Assembly: GCF_003945595.2 (NCBI RefSeq)
Contig: NW_024104162.1
Location: 682,001 to 746,000 of the forward strand
DNA: 64,000 nucleotides
DNA from: Pipra filicauda
Lineage: Eukaryota; Chordata; Aves; Passeriformes; Pipridae
Direction: 5' to 3'
In this document: one piece after another, positions 37,638-47,847 of the stretch
Layout: each line of letters opens with the position of its first letter
Numbering within the stretch: the stretch's first letter is position 1
Translations under genes and position numbers: made by a program
The notes under the pieces: generated by a model
Seen by the model: only the letters and a program-made list of their open reading frames with translations
The model's database searches: none
What the model was told of the DNA's origin: nothing

Positions 37638-40600
37638 ACTCTGCACAGAAGAAAAATCCTACTCTTTCAGACACAGAGAGATGAAAAAATGCCCCAGACA
37701 CAACTGCTACTACAAGCAACTGTTGCCTAAATAGACTTTCAAAAGATTAATTTCAATACAAAATCTAGAACAAGTCATATTTTTCAGCACATTTCTAAAG
37801 ATTTCTCTGCCTAAAGACATCCCTCTGTCCGATTTGGACCAAACTTTTGCTGCATACCCTCATATTGCTGTCTTCCCTGGGTAACAGAGGTAGGAGGAAA
37901 AAGAAGATGGAAAAACTCAGAACAAGTTGTATCAAATGCCCCAGCCAGTATTTGTATAATGCAGAGCTTCTTTGCCTTCCATATAGCTGAATAAGGAAAA
38001 TGCAATCCATGACGCAATCCATGGGATTCATGCTTTGACTTGAATGGCTTGTCTCGGTTTTGCTTCGCTTGGTAGAGATCATGGTAACGAAAGGAGAGGC
38101 TTAATGACTGCTTCATCAATCGAGAAGAAACACCTCTATTGTCTTTCAGAACCCAGTAAATAGTGTAACGGGTGAAGAAAATGTGCGGAGTGTTTGGAAA
38201 CCTCTGACGCGGCAGGCTGGGTGCTGCTCCCGGGGACCCGGCTGTGGTGCTGAGCCAGGAGCGGTGCTGCCAGCTGTGCGGCACTGCCATTTATGGTCAC
38301 TTAGTCATGAAATCCCATCGTGTTACAGTGCCTGCGGCTTCTGAAAAAGCAAACCTTTAACTACTGTGAGCCTCAGCTGCTCTGTCTTTAGCGTTACTGG
38401 CTGGGTGCTGGGTTAGCGGATGAGCTGCCCCGCAGGCTGTGAGGATTAGCATCTGCACACTGGTTTGAATGTGCTACAATTTATTTTATGGCATTTGTTG
38501 TGCATGGCTTTTGTTTTAATGCACAATGCTGTCCTGTGTTTGGATAAGGCTATTATGTGCCAAAAAATTATAAATATTTAAAATCTCCTGATAAATTTCT
38601 AAAGCTACCCGGGTGCTATAGCACATGGCCCAGTTATCCTTTTTCCAAGCCAGTGCCCTGACAATTCCCAAGTTTTGTCAGCCCCAGGGTATGAACCCTC
38701 AGTGTGCTGCAGTTTTGACAGAAACCTTTGGAAAGGATGGAGGCATCTTGCTGGTTTTTCACTACACATTTCTGCTGAGACATGATGCAGCTTCCAAGTC
38801 ATTTCTATGGGGTTACTTGTAGTGTGGGGGAAAGAAATCATTGCTCCTCGTGTATTAGCAGCTCCACTGAAATCTCTGAAAGATAACCTTTCTAGTTGCA
38901 CAGATCCTCAGAGAGGTGATAACTGAACCACGATCTGCCAATGGCAGAGAAAAGCCCTTCCATCTGGGAAGACTCAGCCTGAATGCTCAGCCGTGGCTGA
39001 TTCTGCTCTGAGAAAACTGTGCAGATTGGGTTGATATTAATTCTGATTCTTGTCTTCTTACAATCAAAGCAAGCTGTTGCTGAACAATGCGTCAAGCAGA
39101 GAGCATGTACAACGTCCCAAATGGCCGGGATCTTTCATATATGGCCCATGACTTGGAAGAATCCAAGAACAAATCATCACATGAGACTCTGACAAGTTAA
39201 TTACCCCGAAGCAGTCCCGACTTCATTAGTCACCCCATCTGCGCTGCCTGTCCACTGATGTCAGCGGGGGCCTGCTCCCCACACCCTTCTGCTTTTGCAA
39301 GCCAGGCTTCAACAGACCTTTCCTCAGTGAAACAGCCAGAGTCAGGGCTGCCATTTCCCTCTGCTATTAGGATGCTCCAAAAAACTAATGGCAAATGTCC
39401 ACTGTGGAGTCCCATGCTACAGTCCCAGGGCCCTGGACGATATGATAAATAATCTGTGCTGAGATTAAATTTTCATTAAGGATTATCACAGATCCCAGTA
39501 AGAGCAGCAGCAGACCTGTAAAGGCCAACCAACCTTTATTTACCTTTACAGTTTAAACTATGCTCCTAATTTTTTTTATTCCTGCCAACAAAGCAGCTCC
39601 CTGTAAATTCAGGGAGCCTAATGCCATATTCTGGTTTGAGAAACATTCTGCAGTGTCTTTTTGCTAAAATGCAATAAGTAATTGCCCTTGCAATTCATGC
39701 CATTTGTCAAGGCTGTACTTTCAAACACAGCATATATTCTGAGCAGTTCCATGATAAAACTGTGAGTGTGTGGCAGTGGAAGCCCTCTGCTGCTGAATTA
39801 AACAGGGTCTTTTTAAACCCAGCCTTGCAGTGACTGACCATAGAGGAAGAGTATTTTTAAAACAGTGGAAAAAATTCATTGCTGTGTTTTTGCAAGTGCT
39901 TAAGCAGAACCAAAAAAGCAATGACAGTGTTCTTCCTTCCTTATATCTGCATCTAGTGAACAAAGGAAGAGTGGGATGGAAAGATCCTTGTCATAGAAGA
40001 CAAATCAAATGAAAAAAGTATCCACCCCAGTGTTGAAATCTCCCTCCCTTTCTGCCTATATACATACATCCACACAAACATCTACTCATATAAATATACA
40101 CATAAGGTATTTCTGCAAGGCATACATTAGTTCATTTGTAATAATATACAGTACCAAGACGTTATTCCAGCAAGTACAGATTCATGGCTTAGCTTGTTTT
40201 TACTTCTCTGCCTCCTGATGAAACTTGAAACACAGGTTCACTTGTGCTAAAGTGTTTTCCAACTTCATTTCAAAGGAAATGTGGCTTTTCAGGTTGATTG
40301 TGACCCCAAGAAGAATTCGATCACAGAGCAGTACAGGCAGACTCTCTTATTGGTGGGTGAGGACAAGGCATTGATGCCCAGCACAGCAGTTGCTGCCATC
40401 ACTGGATATCACACTTGGGGCCTGGCAGGTCCCAGACAGGGCACCTCTCTTGATCTCAGACAGCCAGGCAGGTGATGGGGTGCACACAGGGGCTGCCTCT
40501 CTCTGCTGCCTGTCAACCAGAAACATTGATCAGATCATAGCTCTGAGGGTCATCTGTGACTGGAAAGGAAGGAAGGAAACAAGATATGTTCCTCAGAGCA

Positions 40601-40930
40601 GAAGTTATTCTGCTTTTTTTCATTCTCTTCCCATAAAGCAGTCTTTGTTTTCCAATAATCCTGAAAGCAATCAGGATGCAAAAGGCTGAATTCTGTTCAA
40701 AAGCCCTGTGATGTGCAGGGAAGGGCAGATGTGACATGGGCTGCTGCGACGTGGGCTGCTGCATCCAGACCACCAGTATCCCACCGACCTCACGCTGTCC
40801 CGAGCAGCAACAGTCCTGACTGTGATACTGCCCTTCTCCCAAGGCTGGCAGGGTGAGCTGGGCTTGCATGTCTGTGCCAGAACTTTGCTGAGCACTTCAC
40901 ATCTGGTTTTGTGCCTTAGTGCTTCTGATG

Positions 40931-40949
40931 GGATGGATGGATGGATGGA
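40931..40949. repeat. GGAT tetranucleotide microsatellite
   Basis: Between four and five uninterrupted GGAT units. A short simple repeat, potentially polymorphic. Confidence 0.85.
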
Positions 40950-43043
40950 GTGGTGCAAACTCACTCAAAGAAACTGCCATCCCAATATGTGCACAGCATG
41001 TTGTTGCACAATACATAGGATGAAAATTTTCTTTGCTGAATCTATGGAAAAAATTTATTGAAAATTTTAACTAAATATTTAAGCTAAAAATAGAGGTCCT
41101 GATACTAATTCTGCCTTTTCCCTGTTTAATGTCTACTCGCTTCTTTTCTTACAGAAATGTCTGAAGCTTCCAATTTCAGTGTGGCATGGGCACAAAATGA
41201 TATTAAAGAGAGTGCGCATTACTAGGTGTGGGAGTGGAAAGGAAATTAAAATGTTATAAGCAATCAGCTAATCCGGATGTGGAACGGTTGCTAAGGAGTC
41301 CCAACCCAGGCCAAAGTCAATAAGCAATTAGCACCTATTAAAGATGAAGTATAGGATGATGGGAGAAAAACCCTTGAGAAAAGACTCATCTCCATGTTTC
41401 CAGGCTGCTTTCCCCTGGGCTGGACCAGCCTGTGCTGACAGCAGAGAGCTGCTCTTAGAGGCACAGCCTGCCCTGGCTGCGGCATCTCTATGCCCTGTCC
41501 CTGGTTTTGCTGTGTAAAAACAATACCTCAGTTAAAGTCAGTTTTTATTTGAATCCTTCCTGCTGCTTGGCTCAGTAATTTGAGGAAAGGGCAGTGGCTG
41601 CTATGACATGAGATACACCTCAATATTTTGGTGTAATGAATCTGATCTCCAATATCTTTGATAGTTTTAAAACAGGAGGCAATGCTGGTTGGGGAACAAT
41701 GGAAGTTTAGGCATAACTCTCACTTTACCTCACCTTCATATTTTCTTCTTATTTTATTGTCAACAAATGAAACTAATATAACTTAGTCTGGGGAAATGAC
41801 CTGTTAGATCACTGGAGAGAAACTACAGTGTCACGCTTTAGGGGATGCATTAAAATAAAACCCTTGAAAGAAAATAATTAGAAATCTGTATTCCAATTTC
41901 AGCTGAGAGTGGCTATAGTAATATAATTAAGTTAGACTTTATTGACTGTGTCTTAATGGATTTGTTTTCTCTGACAGAATCCTGCACTTTTCAGTGTGGC
42001 AGCCTTGATGTAAATAGATACACACATCGCTTGAATTTGTGGAGCAGCTCCTGGTAGCAAAGCCAAGACTGTAAGTGTGTGCAAGATCGGACTCCAAGGA
42101 GAGGGTGAGCAGGTGGGCACAAGCTTCCCTCGGGGCAGGGACACGGAGGGACACCTCACCACAGCTTTCACTGACCCAGTAAATGTCATGAGATGTCCCG
42201 GCGGCCTGCACAAACCCAGCATGTAGCAACGGCAGCTGGAGTAGTTCTGTTGACTCTGCTGTCGTTAAATGAGTCACAGTCTTGTAGGTCAGCAGGGAGT
42301 GGCGCGCCAGGAAATCAGTCACAAAAGTGGGGGAGAACCCCCCAGAATTCAAGCCTTAACTGACTGCTTTTAGAAGTTTTTATTTTCTTCAAATGGCCCA
42401 TAGAATCGTGTGTGTCGGCAGAGCGGTTGCTCTTCTTTCGCAGAACCGCATCTCGTGCGAGCACCCTCGGCCTCCCCTCACCCGGACTGTGCAGAATGAA
42501 ATCCCCCCAGCCCAGAGCCCGGGATCTGCCGACCCTGGCGCTGGGTCACCCACCCACGGCTGCCTCTACCCCTGGCCGTCACCCGGCCGGTGGCCTGACC
42601 TGCCCGAGAGAGGCTGTGGTGGGGGTGCGCGGGTGGGTCGGGGGCTGCGCTCCTGTTCCCACTGCGGGGCTTAGTTGTGTCTGTGGGGTGAGGGGGCTGT
42701 ACCCCGTCCGGGCACTAGCGCCAGGCCAGCTGCGCTCCCGCCCGTGCCCCGGTGCCAGGGGGTCGCGCTCCCGGCCGTGCCGCGGTGCCGGCCGTGCAAC
42801 GGTGCCCCGGGGCCGCGCCCCGACCCCGCCCGGCGCCTCGGCCAGGTGAGGGTCGGCGCAGCGGGGACCCTGTTCCTCCAAAGGCTCTTCCAACCCAGCC
42901 CAACCCAGCCCACAGCCCAGCCCTGCCCGGTGCGGCGGGGCGCGGGAGGCTGATGCGGCCGAGGGCGTGCCGCTCCCGGCGGATAAAGCCGGGCGGCGGC
43001 GCGGGGCCGCGCAGAGCCGGGGAGCGGCGGCGCAGCGCGGAGC

Positions 43044-43065
43044 GGGCGGGCCGGGGCAGCGGGGG
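43044..43065 (+). promoter_or_regulatory. FLNB: Potential G-quadruplex in FLNB 5' leader
   Basis: Four G tracts on the plus strand (GGG, GGG, GGGG, GGGGG) are separated by loops of 1, 2 and 4 bases. A second such pattern lies at 43170-43191, with loops of 1, 7 and 1. If transcription starts upstream of these, both would be in the mRNA leader and could slow scanning ribosomes. Confidence 0.4.
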
Positions 43066-43126
43066 CGGCGGCGGCAGCAGGAGGAGCGGTCGCAGCATCC
43101 AGCAGCGGGGCGGCCGCGGAGCGCCG

Positions 43127-43167
43127 CACTCCCTCACTCCTTCACTCCCTTCCCTCCCTCCCCGCAG
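43127..43167 (+). other. FLNB: Splice-acceptor-like tract in FLNB 5'UTR
   Basis: An almost pure C/T run (ACTCCCTCACTCCTTCACTC, then more CCCT) ends in CCGCAG at 43162-43167, a textbook 3' splice site. A CAG|GTGAGG donor-like site occurs upstream at 42843-42851. Together they could bound a 322-base 5'UTR intron (42846-43167). Pyrimidine tracts are also common in CpG-island promoters, so this is only a possibility. Confidence 0.25.
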
Positions 43168-43236
43168 GCGGGCGGGCGCGGCCGGGCGGGGCGCGGGCGG
43201 AGCGCAGCGGGCCGAGGAGGCGGAGCGGGGCCGGCC

Positions 43237-43585
43237 ATGAGCACGCAGGCGCGGGGCCAGGGCGGGCGCAGAGCGGCCGATCCCGACGGCGAGATGCCGG
43301 CCACCGAGAAGGACCTGGCGGAGGACGCGCCGTGGAAGCGGATCCAGCAGAACACCTTCACCCGCTGGTGCAACGAGCACCTGCGCTGCGTCAACAAGCG
43401 CATCGGGAACCTGCAGCATGACCTGAGCGACGGGCTGCGGCTGATCGCGCTGCTGGAGGTGCTCAGCCAGAAGCGCATGTACCGCAAGTACCACCAGCGG
43501 CCCACCTTCCGCCAGATGCAGCTGGAGAACGTCTCGGTGGCCCTCGAGTTCCTGGAGCGGGAGAGCATCAAGCTGGTCTCCATCG
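43237..43585 (+). CDS. FLNB: Filamin B, first coding exon (partial CDS)
   Basis: Encodes 116 residues plus the first base of codon 117. Filamin B is a long dimeric actin crosslinker (about 2,600 residues in mammals) with an N-terminal pair of calponin-homology domains followed by 24 Ig-like repeats. It links cortical F-actin to membrane receptors. From memory of the family, residues 20-116 match filamin exon 1: [14 protein letters not shown], then [13 protein letters not shown] (the first actin-binding helix of CH1), then [19 protein letters not shown]. Paralog-diagnostic wording is FLNB-like: VNKRIGNLQ and [12 protein letters not shown], against VSKRIANLQ and KMHRKHNQRPTF in FLNA and VGKRLTDLQ in FLNC. 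Residues 1-19 are an Arg/Gly-rich extension absent from mammalian FLNB as I recall it; a second in-frame ATG at 43294 aligns with the mammalian start. Both ATGs have G at -3. The exon ends after Ser-Ile in phase 1, as expected before Asp-Ser-Lys of exon 2. Confidence 0.95.
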
Positions 43586-43591
43586 GTGAGT
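43586..43591 (+). other. FLNB: FLNB intron 1 splice donor
   Basis: G|GTGAGT at the end of exon 1 is a strong consensus donor. The phase-1 break after the first base of an Asp codon agrees with filamin protein continuity into exon 2. Confidence 0.93.
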
Positions 43592-46500
43592 GCGTCTCCG
43601 GCGGGCGGCTTTTGTTGTTTTCTCATTTTATTGTGTTTTTTTCCTGCGCCGGACCTTTGGCTGGGGAGCCGTGACGGGCTCAGGGTGGTGGAGGCTCGGA
43701 AGCTGAGGGGTTGCTGCAGCTTCTGTCCTTAAAGAGCTGTGTTTGCCGTGAGGCTGCCCCGCAGCCCGACTGTCGGGGCTGGCAGTGCTGTTTGTGCCGT
43801 GGGGCTGCACAGCCCGGCTGCCGGAGCCGGCAATGCGCTCCTGTGCTCCTCAGCGTCTCTCTTGGTCGCTACTTCATAGGTGAGGCTTTGCTTTCTGGTC
43901 TTTCCTGAAGAAAGCCAATGCTAGAGCACGTTCTCTCCTTGTGTAGCCAGTTTCCCCAGGCTCTGACCCCTCCAGCAGCCCGGCAGGAGATGGGACTGGG
44001 GCGATGCCTGCCTTAGCCGGGCGTACGTGGGCTCTGGCAGAGTGCTGGAGCCAGACTCTCACAGCTGTGCGGAGATAGCTGCTGCCGTAGGTAGTACAGG
44101 AGAGTGAGGAGACTTTTTTTTGCTCACCGCAGCCCAGTAGATGATGCCAGTGTTCAGATTAGCATTGATGCTTGCCTAAGCACAGTTGCAGCTTTTGAAC
44201 AGGATTGCACTTTCTCCTCAATCTTTCTGCTGCGGTAGGTTAGGGTAGGAAATGTACAAGGAACCCTGCTGACCCTAGGCAATGGGTGCTCTGAGGTACC
44301 GCCACCCTGGCTGGCATGAGATTTGCCCGTCCGTGCCATACTGGTAGATAACTGGTAGCTTGCACAGGAAACGAAAGCTGCTGGCATGCACGTCAGATTT
44401 CAGATCCCTCAGGAATGCATGCGGTGACCGTTTTGGGAATAGCTCAGGTGTGGCCACAACGTAGTCTGCAAAGCAGTAATTTGAATGCCTGAGAGATCTC
44501 TGGGAAGGAATGTGACTGTCTTTTCTAGCTCTTTGCCAGATAATTCTAACTACTACCTCCTGATGACTCTGGCCACGATGAATTGCACAGCTGAATTTCG
44601 GTGAGTGCAGCTCTCCTCAGTTGTCTAAAACTCTTGGCCAAGGTGAAAGCTGTTTCCCTTCAAAGGATTCAGCAACAATAACAAGAAAATAGAAACTTCT
44701 GCAGTTTGGGGGAGACCTACCCCCCTCTGGAAACCCATGGCTAGGTGGAGTGGCTGGGTACTCTACAAATGTGTAAAAGCAGCTTTGGACAAGTAGAAGT
44801 GAGTAGTCTGTGTCCCGAGCGGCTGATTATCCTGCCAGGGTAGAACAGTGAACGTACTTGCAGCTGGGAATGGAGTTGGTGCTAATTATTTACTTAGAGA
44901 TGAATTCCCTTCTCACACGGTGGGGTTCGAGTTGCAGCTGCTGGCTCCTGGGCTGAGCTTTTGCTAACATCGGATCTCACCTTCCTGTGGCAGCTGCTGG
45001 ACTGGCTCCTTACAGCCACAACACAAACACCAGGCCAGCGCTCCTTTCTTATTATATTGTTTACTCTAGAAGAATGTTGCTGCTCCAACTGCCTTCCTAT
45101 TTGTCTGTGGGACTTCCCGACGGCTGTGGTTTTGAGAGATCAAGGTTAGTCCAGCCAGGTCTGGCTTCCAGTGACTTCCTTTTTAGAAACACTGCTGCAG
45201 CAGCACAGCTCCCTTACAGGATTAGGCTGCGCTGCAGGATGGCTGTAATCATTTAAGACACATCTAATTGTTTTGCAGCTTACTTGCATTGTGTTGGCTA
45301 TTAAAAAAAAACAGAAAAACCAAAAACCTAAACAAACCCTGACAAAACTTGAAACTTTGGCAGAATGGAATGACTATGACTAGTAGCACCTTTGCCATGT
45401 CCCAGCCTCTGCATGAAGGGATATACAGCCTATCCATGCTCTGCTACCCGTGCTGGAGCCAGGAGGTAGCACAGGAGCTCTACTGTGCAGTCCATCCTGG
45501 ATAAACTGAGCCAGTCCTGAAAAAACATCCTGAATGTCCTTTCCAAAATGATGTTCCAAGTGAGCCTTGCAGTGGTCCATTGGGTTGAAGGGCTGAAGCT
45601 CTCAGCATCTTTCCTGCAGGCACAGCATCTGCTGGGATCACTACCTGTTCCTGCTGTGATTCTCCCTGCAGGTTCTGAAGAACTTGGAGCTTTCTTTTTG
45701 TTTCTATTGTTTAGTCTCTTTTGTATTGCTGAACAAAACCAGGACCATTGCAGGTCCTGGAGCTAAAGTGAAAAAAAGAAACCAGTAAAGGCTTTAGGTG
45801 GAGAACTTTTATGACCATGTTGGTGTTTAGGGCCAGCTCTGGGCCAAATCAACAGGGAAAACCTGACAGCTGCGCCTGCTGGATTTCTGGCATTAATAAT
45901 GCCATCAGACCTCTGCTGAGTGGATGCAGTGCCTGTTCCAGTTATTATTTAACTTCCAGGAACATTTTGGAACCCATGTATTATGGCTCAGCTACCGCTG
46001 CTATACTACAACCACACTAAACCTTTTCAGTAGCAAGCTTTTGGTGTTCAGTGTTTGTCCATTTAAAATAAGTCTGCTTATACACAGAGAACTCAGTTTA
46101 ATTTACAGTGTTTGACCACAACCCTTTCTGGATGCACATTAGCAGCCCAACCTCTCCTACTCTTGTTACCCCTTGTTTAGTGTCTGCTCAGAGTCTTTTG
46201 GTAGTTTCAGGAAGCTTTTCTTCTAGGCATGAAGTTCCTTCAGTGCAAGTTTGAGTGCATGTGTGATCTACTGTAAAAAAGGCCATGAAGGACATGGGTG
46301 CTTTGTGCCATCCAGCAAGGATGGGACTGAACGCTCTGAAAGAGTTGCTCCTGGGGGCAGGTGACTTCATGGAACCTTCTGCTCAACATGAGGTGGCTGC
46401 TGTGCTGCTGAAGTGTTAACAAATGTTAAGTCTAGCTTTTTTCCTTGTCTGCTAGACTGAGATAATTGCAGATTCCTGGGTGCTGAGTGGCATGTGGCAT

Positions 46501-47823
46501 GACAGGCACTGAGAGTAGGATGCCAGGAATGTGGAGCACAAGGGCTTTGCTCTTGGCTGAAGGGGCTGATCGACTCTACAGATTGCTTAGCAGAGAAGGG
46601 AGGGGGGTGAAGCTTATTTGGCACTGAGCTTGTCCCTAGAAATCCTGATAACTGGCAGTAGGAGTCAACTGATTTAGCTTAGAAACAGAGGAGTTGGGTG
46701 TCTGAAGCCTAGCAAGAGGTTTTGGGCTGTGACCTGCCAAGTTACCCACAAGCTTGCAGCCAGCACGTCCTAGGAGTGTACTCTGATGCTGCTCAGTGCC
46801 TGTTGACAGTGTTCTCTTGGCTACTGCTCGCCCAGCAGCCTCGTGTCACTGGCAGAGGTGGGATGGATGCCAAGCTGGCTTGTTCGATAAAACTGCAGTC
46901 TTGGGCTGCCAGAATCAGACTCATCAAACTGAAAAATGTGGTTTCTCTGCTAGATTGCACATTCACCAGGTAAGTGAGCTGATCTGGCTTGCCTTGCAAC
47001 AGCAGGATGTCATGTGGTGGTGCAAGTAAGTGGATGGGCAGTGGCAGGTCCGCTGCCTTGGCACTAGGATCTGGTACTGGCCTTGGTTACAGCTGTGTGG
47101 TTTGTTTTCAGATTTGTCTTTGTGGTGGTCCTGAGTGCCATGGCAGTGCCTGCAGGGAGTTGAGCTATGCCAGGAAGGCGATGGATGAGGAGACGATGGG
47201 GTTATAATCGTGGTCTGTTGGTACTTGCCTCGTGGATACTTTGGTGGTCTTGGCATGTCTCAGCTGCAGGAGTATTTCTGGAAGGGCTGTCTCTGACCAA
47301 GCCTAACCTGTGTGCGGGGTGGGGTTTTGGTTAATGACCAAGTACTTGATGCACTCACTGTGGTCTATAGTGCAGACCTCCAGCATGCACTAGAGGTGAA
47401 AGTATCTTGACCTGTGAGTCTGAGTACCTTATGGAAATCTCATTTTAGGAAAATGATTGAAAACCAACTTTCTTTCCTAGATTGTTGATACACTAAAGGA
47501 TGATAAAACAAACTTTACATTTCTAGAGGAAAACTAGTGTCTCCTAAAACTTGGTGAATGTGTTGTCCTGTAACACCTAAAGCTAGGTCCTTGAAAACTG
47601 AAAAAAAAAAAAGGTGTTTTCAGCCTGTGTACATTTAGGGGCCCTTCTGTCTCACTCATGTTCTATTAACACATCATAAGGAGGTAGTCAAAATACACTT
47701 GCATTTTGTCTGCCACTTATCTGTGACTTCCCTGGAGGCTGTTTTCTGGAAAATATCCAGTGTATCTTGGAAGCAGATTTGTGCTTCTTGGAAATGTGAC
47801 ACTTAATCCTTCCCCTTGAAAAT

Positions 47824-47847
47824 AATTTTTGACGAGAGTCAAAAATT
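47824..47847. repeat. Perfect 10-bp inverted repeat
   Basis: AATTTTTGAC (47824-47833), a GAGA loop, then GTCAAAAATT (47838-47847). The stem is perfect and is followed by no T run. It is probably incidental in AT-rich intronic sequence. Confidence 0.8.

Larger units (their letters stand above)
33410..42399. other. Intergenic upstream of FLNB, no gene recognised
   Basis: About 9 kb with no supported gene or recent transposon. It holds the hairpin at 34863-34929, two short direct repeats near 37.2 and 37.6 kb and a GGAT tetranucleotide tract at 40931-40949. Open frames here are short, overlapping and without domains. Confidence 0.55.
42400..43650 (+). promoter_or_regulatory. FLNB: FLNB CpG-island promoter
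   Basis: From about 42400 the sequence becomes very GC- and CpG-rich, densest from 42740 to 43600, and it drops back inside intron 1. It covers the region just upstream of the FLNB start codon, the presumed 5'UTR and exon 1. Several GGGCGG-type Sp1 boxes occur at 43044-43050 and 43170-43200. A TATA-like GGATAAAGCC lies at about 42980-42989, but a dispersed TATA-less start is more typical of such islands. No ATG occurs between about 42956 and the FLNB start at 43237, so the leader downstream of a start site near 43000 would be free of upstream AUGs. The exact transcription start is not visible. Confidence 0.85.

Noticed and set aside
42967..43236. In-frame extension of FLNB upstream of 43237
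   Set aside because: The frame is open but has no in-frame ATG and is low-complexity Gly/Arg/Ala. GC-rich leaders are often open by chance.
42715..43626. 303-codon minus-strand frame across the FLNB promoter and exon 1
   Set aside because: It is antisense to a well-supported filamin exon in a CpG island, where stops are rare; its composition is Pro/Arg/Ala-rich with no domain.
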